This document shows, in pieces, positions 1 to 13,785 of a DNA stretch of 64,000 nt (within the stretch, counting starts at the first letter, position 1; each line of letters opens with the position of its first letter). This stretch comes from Echiichthys vipera. Its lineage: Eukaryota; Chordata; Actinopteri; Perciformes; Trachinidae. Below the pieces are notes generated by a model. The model did not search any database, was not told the origin of the DNA, and worked only from the letters and a program-made list of their open reading frames with translations. The stretch spans positions 14,112,241-14,176,240 of the forward strand of contig OY829662.1 of assembly GCA_963691815.1 (NCBI GenBank), written 5' to 3'. A program made the position numbers and the translations under genes.

Positions 1-285
1 ACATTTCCTACTTTAAGGTGAAAAATTGCAGAAATGGAAAGTTGGTGTATATTTGGCAGAAAGACAAAAACCAAAGGAATTGATTGATCAGCCCTGGGGT
101 TTGCACATCATGAAACCCTTTATATCTATATGTGTATATATAGACATTTCAACATGTGTATGCATGTTTTATGTTGTGTCCTTCAGCGAGCCCTGAGTCA
201 CCGCTCCCTCTGATTCAGCATGTCTTCACTCTCTCTGGCACCATCTGCACATTGTGCTTCACCTCTACTCCATCTTCCTTTCTCA

Positions 286-309
286 CATCCATCCATCCAT
301 CCATCCATC
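286..309. repeat. (CATC)n microsatellite
   Basis: Six tandem CATC units. Confidence 0.9.
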
Positions 310-828
310 TACATATGCATAGGTTCATCATACAGTTCCCCCAAGGTAACTGCAGCATATTTAAACAAATGCTTACAAACTCCCATTGAATGGCTGAATA
401 ATACTTGCTTCTTTGGAAATCTGTCTGGTGATTTAGCTGTATAATGACACAGAGGACAAATGTAATGTTTATGTTAGTTGCTTTGGATATTTAGATGTGA
501 ACATTCATCCTTGTTTCCTTATCAGCTGCTCTACACAATGTGTCCTGTCACCACCCACTCAGGCTTTGTGTTGGGGTATGTGGTGGATCCAGAAAGGGCA
601 CTGCTTGGGTCACATACACTTTCGCATACAAGCACACACGCACATACGCAAGCTGTCACAGCATAACACAGGCTTATAGACAGGGGACAGTGCCTGTATA
701 CGAGGCATCGGCAAAAGTGTTTCAATCAAAAGTGTGGAAATAAAGAGAGGGCATGAAGTTTACCTCACTGTAAATTGCAGTCAACAAATATGTGTGGTTA
801 CCATGGTGATGTGTTGGCGGGTCAGTGT

Positions 829-939
<111 letters not shown>

Positions 940-1303
940 CTGTAGTTGTTAAACAAAGCTTCAGTAGGAACCTGGATCCATTATGCCTGTCTGTCGTCAC
1001 TCTGCACGTGCGTGTGCATGTCTGCCTGTGCAAGTGTGAGTGTAGTCTTTGCGGTTGTGACCTCAGCGTCAAGCTTTGGTTAGAGCAGAAGCCTACTGTT
1101 TGAGCCACAGGAGCTGTCAGGTCTGGAACAGTAAGCTCCCCTCAGCCAAATGGGTCAGGACTGATAAGTCTCAATCAGTGAGCTGGAAAAAAAGGCATAC
1201 ACAAGCATCACACACCACAACTCAGTGGGCCCAATATCCTCACAAGGAAAGAGAAATAAAGGGAACCCTGGTGTGAAGACATATGCCAGACAGCCCTCTT
1301 CCT

Positions 1304-1500
1304 CAAAGAGATAGTTTGGCTATTTTTAAGTGGGGTTGTATGTCATTGTTTTACCTACAGTAGATGGCAGTTAGCACACCGGAAAAGCATACAGGAGTAC
1401 TGAAACAGAAGCTGCAGCACTAAACATATTTTAGCCACCTAAAACAGGCACACCTTAAAAAATCCATTTCAGTTTAAGTGTACACTATATTTAGATTTTT
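1304..1500. repeat. Teleost dispersed repeat fragment
   Basis: AAAGAGATAGTTTGGCTATT, AAGTGGGGTTGTATG, ACCTACAGTAGATGGCAGTT and CAGTTTAAGTGTAC occur in the order known from a very common teleost interspersed repeat. Its far end was not located. Confidence 0.55.
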
Positions 1501-3395
1501 TTTGCCGCTTTACTCTCCTCCAGTTTCCACAGAAGTTTACCCTCTCTCTCTTTCGGCCGTTCATTGTCTATCTGTAAACAGTCTTTTTTTTATTGACTCA
1601 ACCGATCAACACATGAAGATCAGTTTACTCATCCTGTGAAAACAGTTGTATGATGTCTTCTGAGCTCTAGAGGGATCCGTGTAAAGTCTGAGAAAATAAC
1701 CCTTATGATGTCATAGTGATGTCACCAGGGTTATTTACATAGGTAATTTTTACATAAAGCCTTCATTTCAAACAGGGGCAGTTTTAAAGATATGGGCATT
1801 TTACATGGCCGGGAGAATCTAAAAACAATGTTATATTGAAGGGCATTGTGGGGACTGAAGGACTGTATTTTTGGATCTTGAACTATAATACTCGGGAGTA
1901 AAAGTCATGGATTATTTTTCCATTATTCTGTCTGTCTTTCAGAAATCGCTCAACTATGTTGAAGCCTTATACTAAACTGCTGGAATACCGTTTAAATAAA
2001 AATACACCCCAGAGCAGCTCAATCGATAGGCCACCCTCCTCCTTAGTGAAAATAACAGGAGCGGACCCTTTAAAGCAGCGTATAGGGCCTAGTTAAAAGG
2101 TGTGGAGAGACTATTAGTAAATAGAATGGGACCCTAAATAATGCATACAGGAAAATGCGAAAATCAATGCTCCATTAGCTCATTTTAATGCATTAAATAT
2201 AGGTGAAGGTCAGATATATGGGCATGTTGTTTTTTCTCCAGAGCTGTCCTACTACAGTAGAGCTCACCTCAAAGCTCCCAGTAGACCGCCAGCGCAGGCA
2301 GTGGTTAGGTGATGTAGGAAAAAAGACGTTGGTGTCCAACACTTCATTGATTATAGTTTGTTTTTTAAATGCTACATATGTTTGCTTTGAGATGATCGCA
2401 GTGGGACTTGGTGTGAATTTTGAGTCATGTAGATAAAAGAAAAGTCATGTACGTAGTAGATACAGTGTTTTTCACAAAAAAGCTCAAAACTACCTATGAA
2501 AATAGGTGTGAAGGATTGGATAGTTTAGGGAGTTCAGTGAAGGTTTCAATCTCTTTTTCTCTTCCTCTCTTTCTTTCATTCGTTCTTGCAGCAGGTTTAA
2601 AACTGTAAACTTGATTGTATGGGTGTCCTTAGCTATTAGAGGCTAAAAGACGAACTGACACGTCTGCTGCACATATGCACACAGGAAGACAATGACAGCT
2701 GGTGAATAACTTACACAAAAGCAAAATAATTACCCACAATCACCAACAAACATTCGTGCTCTGTTTATTGGTCACAGAAACATTTCTTTGATACACTGTG
2801 GTTGAATTAGACCTTTTCCAAAATGCTGTGCACTCAAACATTACTACATCTCATTTTGTGCTGGGATTTAATAGTGTTGTGTGCAGTGTTCTGGAAAGCA
2901 AGCAGTAACTCCAATTAAATAAATAATGGGTTGTATTTTGAATCGTTGCTCTGAGGGCAATTTTTGCTGCACGTTCAGGAAATTAAAAGCAGATTATACT
3001 GTAGAATCACAGTAAGCACTTTCATTCATTAGTTGTTTACATTGCCACTACACCTACTCCTTTAAATCATTATCAGGGAGGGAGTCATTGTGTATGTGGG
3101 TGGTATGCAACTTTACCCTCTATGACTGAGAGTGCATAGTTACTACTGTAATTAAGCCACAAGACCTGATTCCTATTCACAGTCACAGATTGTAGCGATG
3201 CATAGGAAGCAGAAGCGGATTATGAGTCACATGCCTCTTTCTTCAAGCTTCCAATTAAATGGTCACAAATCATCTGTGTATACAAATCACCTCTATCTCT
3301 ATTTAGCTTTTAATTTCCTGTATGATTGCAGTTTGCCATCTGATCTCTGTACGGCTCCACCCTTTTAACATTGGCATTATTCTCCCATGTTGCAG

Positions 3396-3529
3396 ATGGG
3401 GCTCCACTGAGCGAGCTGTCGTGGCCTTCATCCTTGGCAGTGGTAGCTGTCTCCTTCTCTGGTCTCTTCACATTCGTCTTCCTCATGCTGGCCTGTCTCT
3501 GCTGCAAGAAGGGGGACACCGGCTTCAAG
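3396..3529 (+). CDS. aatk: AATK exon: transmembrane segment
   Basis: Begins after TTGCAG, completing a split Asp codon, and ends K|GTGAGC in phase 0. Encodes DGAPLSELSWPSS, a hydrophobic stretch, then LACLCCKKGDTGFK. This is nearly identical to the human AATK membrane segment. The Cys cluster just inside the membrane is a likely palmitoylation site (inference). Confidence 0.93.
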
Positions 3530-6264
3530 GTGAGCTCACTGCTTCCCCCTGCTGGATGTGGTGAAGAGAGCACAAACTGTGTGTGCCCGGTGGATGGGAA
3601 TCTTTGTCAGTTAGTTCATTATGAAAATAACAGAAAAGACAAAGACTTTTAAGGTATCACATATGCGTTATTAGTACGAAGACACACTGTACAGACAATA
3701 AAAAAGCATTTAAAAGCCTTACATATATTTTTGTTAGTGCCATTCAACCTCTTTGTATACCAATAAGTAAAGGCTGAATTGAGTTTGAAGTAAAGTAGGG
3801 CTGCAGCCAGAGGGTATTTTTTTGTCCAATAATCCGATTAGTAATCACTTATGCCATGAAAAAGCTGTTTTAAAATGCCCTAAAATGACTAGCTATGCCC
3901 AACCGACAAGCCAAAACTAAAAAATAAACGATTGATTGATCGATTATTTTTTTAATTTCATTACTTAAATGAGTAATTTGTTGTTTTCCTGTCCATCGAC
4001 TCCGTGTTTTAATTCTGAAATAATCTGTCAAGTGTGAGGGCAATTTAAAAACAAAACTGACTTGAAACATTAACATACACATTTAGTTTCATTAAAAAAG
4101 TTGTAATTTAAGAGGGCTTTTCTCGGTTCATTGATTAAGGTCTGACATCAAGCGCAATTTCAGGTTCATTTTTGTATTTTGGGTTCCTTCAAACATGTTT
4201 TGGTTGATTTATATTTGGTCGATTTCATCACTTACTGTGTATGCTGAAGGACTATTGCCCCATTGTATGCAAGTGATGCAACCAAGTCCCCTTACCCATC
4301 GCAGGCTGGCACGCATCGTCTCTGTGTTGCCTTCAACTGCCAGCATGACTCAGCCATGCTGTGTCAAACATTAGTGCTGAACTGAGCGGCTGATGTGGGC
4401 TCACAGAGACTGACACAGGCAGGGGGCATATCGAGAGGTAGAAAGAGGAGAAACCATAGAGTTGCTGTACTTGCTGCTTTTTGTCATTATGATTTTCTCA
4501 TTAACTTGCTGCTGCTATTATGACATGAGCATCAAAACTCATTTTCATTTTGGTCATGCATTTTAATGGTTGTAACTCTTTTAGCTGGAGAATGGATCAA
4601 ATACAGCCCAAACTGAACAGCCTTCTGTGACTTATGCAAATCATTTTACAATTTAAATCCATAGTGTTCCCCTACAGTATTCCCTGTATGAATTATGGGG
4701 CTGGGGATAGAGGGAAAGAAAACCCTTTAGGCTTTTGGTTGTTTCTGTGTGTGATGAGAGTCATGTCTTTGCTTCATTGTTCACACTGAACAGTGGGAAA
4801 AGCCTGTGGTAGGTAGATGCTGCAAGGATAACAGTGTCACTAATGAGCACAGCAAAGAGAGCACCGGCACCATTAACAACTTTTGGACTTTTCGTGTGTA
4901 TGTGTGTGTGTGTGTGTGTGTGTTTGTGTGTCTGTTTGTTTGTTTTTGGGTGCCTGTGCCATGCCAGATTGTCTCATTATGTGAATGTGCATTTTAATAA
5001 TCTGCAGTGGGAGTCTTGGTGGTCTGCTTTAATTGGCCTGCCTTTTACTGTGAAAAGACTAATGACAGAGTGCTCTTGGTGCTAAAACAGAAATAGTTGA
5101 TTCATTTTGCAATGTTACCATTGTGACACTATTGATTCCTGCACCCTGTCATCATTAGTTTAGGGTAAATTCAGCTACAATACGGCATTGGATTGTTTTA
5201 TTGTAAATATATAGTTATAGAGGTGAGTATAGTTGTTGAAAAATCATTTTGAGAGACTCGGCACAAGAAAGAAAGAAAGATAGAAAGAACAAAAGAAAGA
5301 GAAAAAATAAGTGTTAACGAGCGAGTCATTCTTGGGAATACTTGAAGCACCCTGAAGCGTATTAATTTGCCATAATGAGCAACTCACTCTCTTGTCCTTC
5401 TTATTTCCCTACTACGTATTAAATACATCTATAATTTGACACAAAACATTGATTTTAAAATGAATTTAGAGATTTTAAAATGGTCTTCCAGAGTCCATAG
5501 GAGCAGTCTGCTATTCAGGAATACCAGACTGTCGAATGCCATAACTGACAAATCATAATCGAGTATTAAACAAAGCCATGTAGGCTAATAAAGAAGTGAG
5601 TGGGTGTGTAGGTAGATAGTCAGTGAGTGTGGTGAAAAAAGGCAGTGGAATGATTACATTAACAAGAAACCACATTGTGACTGTGGTTAGTAACAAGGAA
5701 TCTTCTGTCAGAGCAGCACAGCTTTCAGTTCTCAGGCATCCAAATGTAATTGGGTTATGTTAAAACAGCACAAAACTAATTCTGACTTTTGAGGATAAAA
5801 TATATGCTTGTTGTCTTGATCATTGTGATTCCAGACAAGACTAACTACCAAATCTTCACCTTACTCTCTTAATTTGGCAGCAACCACCACAGAATGGTTA
5901 AACACTTCCCACTCTTCCTCCCTCTCTTTGGCACTGGCTCGTTACTCAGCAGCTCACTTGTAAGGTGTGCATTCGTGTGGGACTGCAAAATCGAACCGCT
6001 GTGCCGTCCACAAAGCTTCATTATTCCTCTCTATCGTGGTGCTCTTACTGGAGCATGTAGTGAGGCTGGGTATTAAGTGCATTCTAAACTGAAGGCTCTC
6101 TCGGGAGCTATGCAATGCTGACTCACAGCCAGGTGCTCGCTTTCACACTTCGCTTTGAGGAGAGTGGCAGATGGTTCTCTTGAATGAGTAACATACACAA
6201 AGTCCTACACGCACACACACACACACACGCACGCAGGCACGCACGCACGCACGCACGCACGCAA

Positions 6265-6325
<61 letters not shown>

Positions 6326-8632
6326 GTTTTAGGACCCATGTTAATTGAAATTTTTCATATTGGTCCATCCTGCAATCTACTGCTCCTTTCTTATTCCCTC
6401 ATGTTTTCTCTTCACTTTTCCTCTTTTCTTTACCGTGTGGTTGCTGCAAGTGGGAGATAGGCTTGTTATGGATGGATGGATGGGGGAATGGCTCAGTGCT
6501 TGTGAACAGAGCACTATTGCCAGCCCGGTTTTCAAACACAGCCACAGTGTTAGAAACTTCTAACAGGATTGACCTGAATCATCATGGAATGTTGCTTCGT
6601 GTGGCAGGACACGGTCAGAACAGCATCAAGAGGGGCTTTGACTGATTTTACTTTTGTGTGGTATACAGGGATGGAAAGATAGAGGGTCACTGTTTTCCAC
6701 TCCCTCTTATTCTCATCCATGTTAGCAGAGAGGTGGGGAGTAATCTGAAGTTAGGGTTACCATTTTTTTTCTGAATAGCTGATGATAGTCCCCACTCTTG
6801 TTTGCTCCTATTCAAAAGTAGCGTGGACACTTAACCTTTATATTGTAGAAGTTATTTCTGGTCATCCTTTTTCATGGCACACAGTAGAGGATGTAACTGC
6901 AACATTATTGTGTAATAACTCAGAATTTTTCAGTCCTATAAAAACCTTAAATGTGAAAAACCTTTGGGCTTACAATGTACTAGTGCAATGTACTGACCGA
7001 TGTTACAGCACAGTTTATATCATAAAGCTACAAAATAATCAGGACACTGGCGTTTCATGCCAGAAATGTTTTTCAGGGTGCAAGTGGTGATGTTTCAAAA
7101 CTAGCAAATTTTCAAGTCCTCATAACTGTATGTTAAGTCATGTTGTCTATTTTTTTAATTACAGTATTTTAAGTTTATAAAGTGCAGTTTTAGTTTTTTC
7201 ATGATGAGAACCTTGGTTTATACTGTATAGAAAAGAAAGACAAGTCAGAATGATAGGCTTTGTGTATACGTTTTGAACACACACATTAGTGTGTTCCCTA
7301 CAGTGTCTTTGTCGTGACCCACACAATAAAGCCCACAATGTACATGACTTATGCATATAGCTTGGTGGGCATGCCCAAGTGCATTTGAATGCCCTCACAG
7401 TTGAACCATTGTCTCCCACTATCTCAGTGGTAGAATGGAAGCGAGTGGATGACTAATTCCAGCATGTGTTTTTTTGCACCAGGAGTTTGAAAACACTGAG
7501 GGAGAGGAGTACCAGGCAGATCTCTCCGCCCTTGCTTCGCCTTCCTCCCAGAATGGCCCAGAGGTCTACATCCTTCCCCTCACTGAGGTCTCGCTGCCTG
7601 TCTCCAAACAGCCTGGCAGATCCAGTAAGAAACTACCCAACACCATCAACACATACATCTTTAAAGATATATCTGCTTGGACTTTTAATGATGTGCTTTT
7701 GAGTTTAGTTTTTGCTCCCTGGTTTTTAATTAATATTTTCGCTCACCTTCACTCTTTTCTGTATTGCATATCTCCATAGTCATTATTAATTCCCAGATCT
7801 TTAGAAAGAGAGACCTTCTGTCACACTACCAGACTATTAAAGAGAAGTGTGCATTATTTCTGGGGGTTGTGAACCCATGCTACATTACATTAACATGAAT
7901 CTTAAATTATATTTGTTCAGTATGCAATATATGCATCTGTACTGATAAATTATCTGTCAATATTAGCCTATTGGTATCAGTGTAGTTTTTCCAGCACAGC
8001 GTGGCCAGCAATTGACTGATAAAGCACTTTATTTAGCTATTTTCTCAGTGTTCATTTTGAGAATTGGTTGGCAATGTAATACATTGTATATATCATGTTA
8101 AATATTTGGGATGCACGATATACATTGGTACCAATAAATTATCGGCCAATAAATACAAAGCTAAATTGCTTTTAGCTCAAGTTAGCTTACCCCCCGCAGC
8201 ATCTACACATGCTGATACAGGAAGTGGTGCTATGCACTTTTTAAAGTTGATTTGCAATCTGCCAATAAACATGTATTGGGTATACACAGATATGTCTCAT
8301 CTGACAAACTGTCATTACATTCAAATTAGTTAGTGAAGTTTTTTTAGGTAGTAATTTACTAGAAACATTTGAAGAGTCAGAACTGTTGCTTGCTTCCGTT
8401 GTGTTTACAGTAGGGATGTCAGTTAGATTTGGTTAGGTCAGAACTATGGGATATTAAATCATCCATCTTTGCTCACTGCATTTTAGCCTTTCTTACCAGT
8501 TATCGGTATTGGCCGAAAATTATCCATATTGTGTATCTCTAAAATTTGTTCCTATTTTACAACCTCAGCAACGTCACAGCCTATTTGTTTTCCTTCAGGT
8601 CAGTCTGCCTCAGACCCAGCCTGTTAAAATGT

Positions 8633-8681
<49 letters not shown>

Positions 8682-11600
8682 TGCGTGCGCAAATCTCAGT
8701 GTAAGCCAGATCCTGGTTGCCTCTCCCTGCATGACTCACTGGCTGTCTGCACTGCATTCAGCTCAGCCAGAAGGGAGGTGAGTCGGGGCTCAGCATCCCA
8801 GGATGTGGGCACCAGCAATGATTGGGCAAGGCAGCCTCAGGCTCACAGCCAATCACTGGCCTCCCCTCTGTCCTCCATAGCTACTGCTGTATGATTGGAC
8901 CAGGTGTTGCAGGGCGAGGAATGGATAGATGGCGATAGGAGACGAGATCATGAAAAGAGGGAGAATATTTCCTTTCACTGAGTCAGAGACAGAATGGTCT
9001 CCTACTCATTCCTCCTTTCTTATGTAAGGACAGTTAAACATATTATTTTCATTTTTTTACATGTATGTATTGTGCATTGAAAATATTGAGAATGTCTAAT
9101 TTTTGAAGCCTTACAATAGCTTTTAATATCTGAGAAATTGTCATAAGCATAACACCCCATACATATTAAAATCATGCACGTCATAAATGATCCACCCCCA
9201 CACTGACATACACACAATGAAAATGAGCCTAGTAATTGCATGTTGAACAGAAACACTAGTTATACAGTTTGTATTCTAACCATAAATGGTGTATTCTATA
9301 TCACTTATACATCTGTATGAACACACAGTACAATGTTTGCCATTGATCTAACAGTCCTGCTTTTCACTTTTTGGTCTAATCTTTTATTCAAGAGGTTGTG
9401 TAAAGCCTGCAAACCCACTACAGAGGCTTGATGCATCAGAATGAGTGTGTGAAGCGATTGTGTGTGTATCATTCCACAGGCCCACTGATCCAACAGTCTC
9501 ACTGAACCCCACAATCTTCTCTGGGAATGCCATGAGTAGGAACGGGAATGCACACTCACGCTCACACATTCCACATTTGGGATAATACCACTTTTTGATT
9601 TTCTGTGTCGGGGAGGGGCAGTGGAGGCTCGGGGAGTTGGGGGTGGAGAAGTGTGGGTCTGTTATCACCGTGACAACCTCTGCCCAGCGTTCCAGTGGAG
9701 AATGAGCCTTGTGTGTGTCCGCACATGAGTTTTTGCATGCCTGTGTGTGTGTGTGTGTGTTTGGTCCACTGGGTACCAGGAGACGCAGCATGAGCGTGTG
9801 AGTGAGCGGTCCAAACAATGGCCTCGATTTAGGCCGGTCGGGCAGTGGGTGAGCATAAGGCCGGGCTGAAACGTCCGTGGAACGCACCAGTGGAGGACTG
9901 GCATTATGGGCAGAATACAGTGAGGGGTCTGTGACAAAATGAGGAGAGACAGGGGAAGGGTAGTGGCATGCACCAGGACCTAGGAGCGGGGAGGGGAGGC
10001 TTGAGATAGGGGTGGTAAGTGTGTATGACAGAGGTCTTTCTGCATCTGACAGAGCAGTGTTTGTGTCCTGTTTGGCTGAGGAATGCTGCTGTCCTGGGTG
10101 ACAGGGGGGGCATTATGTGGGCCTTATGTCACCACTGGGTGTCTTGAAGCTGCACACAGAGCTGGCGCATTAGACGGCACACTACCAACATGTGTAACGG
10201 TCACACCAGGCGTGATACATGACCAGAAAATCTTAGCGCCCAGGGCAGAAGTCCTACGTTGAACCGGCGGCAGATTGGTCCACTGACTGGAAGCTGTTGT
10301 CGATTCTGTCTCGTGCAGTTGTAATGCAGCCTTTATAGGAATCAAGGATTTGGGTGTTTGCTATACAGCTGGATAGTTCTAGACGAGGACAGTATGTGTG
10401 TTTTTGTGTTTCCCAGTTGGAGGATGAGCTTGCAGCGTGCAGACTGGGAAAGGCAGCGCGGCCAGCTTGTTCAGCTGTGCGAGGGCTCGGAGGGTTAAAT
10501 CCTGCCGAGGCTCTCTCACACACACTGCGGTCGTGGTCTCTTTCTCAAATACACACAATGAAGCTAAGACGCCTGGGGTTGGGGCTGGGGCCACGGGCTC
10601 TCGGTTCTCACACTCTGCACCAGTCCTTCATCCCTGCCTGGGACTCAGTCCCTGTCACGGTGCTCAGAGTGGCTGGCCGCTCCAGTGCTCCGCCATCATC
10701 TTTCCATTTACCATCACCATCTCCATTCTTGAAATATGAGGATCCATGGAGGTATTTGAATTTGTGCAAGACTTACAAGATTCCTTGTTCTTGTAGATAT
10801 TTATTTAATGTAGCTAGGATGTTGGGTTTATTTGTCTCCGGGCAATCTCTCCTCTTTTGTTGATGCAACTTTTTATTTAGGAAAAATGTACATTCATTCT
10901 TTGTTGACAGGAGCTTGTGTTTCTTATCTCCTTAACACGGTCTGTGATGTTTCCCTGTCTTGGGGGGCTCCATTTCTGTTTAAGTCCCAACATTTATTTG
11001 TCTTTTATTGACTTTGCTAATTGAAAACCTTTCTTTTCAGAAATCTGTTTCTTTTCTTTTGATCACTTTTTGCCAACTCCAACAGTTTCCTTTTCCCTGG
11101 CTAAAGTCTTTATTACTCTTCCTTTCCAGTCCAGCTGCTGAAATCATCGGATCTTGGCCGCCATAGTCTACTCTATCTAAAGGAGATTGGACATGGCTGG
11201 TTTGGAAAGGTGAAACATGCTCTTTTTGTTCCTAAAACATACATAAAATCACACAGTGTGTTTTGTGTCTCATTATTACTTGCTTTAAAGTTTCTCAATT
11301 GCCAGAATTAAGTGTACTCCAATGTGCTAGCTAGGAATGCAAGGGTAATGTGATGATGATCTCATTCTAGCAAGGCTAATCTTTGGCACTTGCGTTAAGG
11401 AGAGGAGTTGAAATTCTCAGTCACAGTAAATTCCCCACAATTTACTGTACAGTACATTCTCCAGTAATACCTCTTAGATTTGCTCACAGACCATTCTCAG
11501 TTTTTGTTTTCTCACACTTTCTTACTTTTTCTACATGTCTACATTATTAGAGTTTGATATACAATTATTTTTACTTCTGTATATTTCTCAGGTGCTGCTG

Positions 11601-13710
11601 GGTGAGGTCAATGCAGGCCTCAGCACCACCCAGGTGGTGGTAAAGGAGCTGAAGGCTAGTGCCAGTGTCCAGGATCAGATGCAGTTCCTGGAGGAGGTGC
11701 AGCCATATCGGTCAGTTCACTGACACATCATAGTACCACATTCAAGATTCAAGATGTTTATTGTTCGTTGAGTTTGGTAGGTTGTGTCCATTATTTGTTA
11801 AGCAGTCTTATGGCCTAGGGGGGAAAGCGGCATAGCATTAACACAATGCAAATGAATGATCAGATTATTTATTGTATCTACGTTCTTTGTGTATTCATAT
11901 ACTCAAATTCTGTTTCCTCTGCCAGAACTCTCCAGCACCCTGCTCTCCTGCAGTGCCTGGCACAGTGCTCAGAGGTCACTCCTTATCTGCTGGTCATGGA
12001 GTTTTGCCCTCTGGTGGGACATGCTTCAATGATTAAATTCTATTCATGAATTTTTATTCATAAACAGTCAGCTTAGTTTATAACATAATTTCCTTTCTCC
12101 TCTCAGGGTGATCTGAAGAGCTACCTGCACAGTTGTCGAGTGGCTGACTCCGAGACTCCTGACCCTTTGATCCTCCAGCAAATGGCATGTGACATTGCCT
12201 CAGGGCTTCTGCAACTCCACAAATACAACTTCATACACAGGTGCAGTATATCAGTCAATCCAGCTCCATTAACTTTCATCAACCTGGATATTAATGCTCT
12301 AGAAAGGAACCTGAATGCTCGGCGTGCCCCCTGCTGGTCTCTCCCTGCAACAACATCCTGGTGCTGCCTGAGTAGTTGACACAAACTCCAGCATCAGTGA
12401 TTTTGTTGCCGGGGGCGAGCCCCTCTCGCTCTCTCTCAGCAATGTGACTGCCATAGCAACCAATCAGTGTCTGCCAGGTAAAAGAGCTCACAGTATATTA
12501 TGTTACAGGCTTTGTAATTGTGTGTATCAACTTTCATCTCTCATTAGTAGTATTCATATATAATGCTATCTATATATATTCCTCCCTTGAAGGTGGAGAG
12601 GAAAACAAAACCATCACATTTTTGATTAAAATGTTGCTAAATTACAGTTGTTACATTTAAGTATTTGAAATTACCTATTTGTTTTTTAACATCTGAGCAC
12701 CGCCCACTTCAACCCAGTGTGAAGGTCAGAGACAAAAAGAAAACATGACCTAAAATTGTTCTAAATTTGGCAGATTGAGATTAGAAAAAAAGGGTTTCAA
12801 GGCATTAAAAAAAAAAAAGGGTATATTTATGCAGCTCAGTTCTACTGCATTAGATGACAGTTTCCTTTGTTTTGACAGTGACCTGGCCTTGCGAAACTGC
12901 TTGCTAACTTCAGAAATGTCAGTTAAGATCGGAGACTATGGCCTTTCTCACAGCCGATACAAGGTCAGACGGTGTTTTGATAATGTCATTTTTATTGACT
13001 TCATTTTAACCTATCACCCTATCAGAACTCAAACATGTTTGTTGTTGTTCTTTAGGATGACTATTATGTAACACAAGACCAGATTTGGGTGCCCCTGCGC
13101 TGGATTGCACCTGAGCTCATAGACGAGGTCCACGGTAACCTGCTGGTCGTCGACCAAACAAAATCCAGCAACATATGGTGAGATATTTAAGTATGAGTAT
13201 GAGTGAAAAACAGGAAAAAGTACTCTAAGTTCAATGAGATAACAGCATACAAACATCACTTTCATCGAAATATAGAAATAAATATTAAAAACAAATTTGT
13301 TTTTCTTTGTATAAAAATGGGAACTAAATTCTCTAACTTTGATTTAATGCAGTTTATATAGCTTCAGTATTACTTTGGATGGTAAACTTCCCAGAGGTTC
13401 TCTATTGTGAAATCTTTACAGTGCAAATATACATGTGACATAACATAAAGAAAATTACAGTATGAATTGAACACCCTGTGTGGAACATGGCCCTATGTGG
13501 GATGAGTGGTGAACACACTTAATGATTTCTTTGCCTGTTCCAGGTCACTGGGGGTGACTGTGTGGGAGATGTTTGAGCTGGGAAACCAGCCGTACAGACA
13601 CTACTCTGACAGACAGGTGCTGACATATGCTGTGAAGGAGCAACAGCTGAAACTACCCAAACCCCTGCTCCAGTTCCCCCTGGCTGAGCGCTGGTGAGAT
13701 ATTGTTGCAG

Positions 13711-13785
<75 letters not shown>

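Larger units (their letters stand above)
3530..7482 (+). other. AATK intron
   Basis: Holds a hAT-type element fragment (3800-3990), GT, GAAA and compound CA/GCAC repeats. No coding or RNA gene seen. Confidence 0.6.
7625..11129 (+). other. AATK intron
   Basis: Holds a GGGATGCAC-type TIR element, a GT repeat, a cluster of CCAAT-like boxes (8819-8900) and a GC-richer non-repetitive island (9600-10740). Long frames in that island on both strands lack splice context and look fortuitous. Confidence 0.5.

Noticed and set aside
6207..6320. CRISPR-like or satellite array
   Set aside because: Short tetranucleotide units without spacers; a plain microsatellite.
9384..9887. 167-residue minus-strand frame
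   Set aside because: Low-complexity composition with a His-Thr run, no family match; kept only as part of a second-look region.
10354..10863. 169-residue plus-strand frame in an AATK intron
   Set aside because: No similarity to AATK N-termini, and no donor in phase with the next exon was seen.
12140..12379. Read-through frame continuing past the NFIH exon
   Set aside because: The real exon ends at 12240 with a good donor; the rest is intron and includes mir-338.
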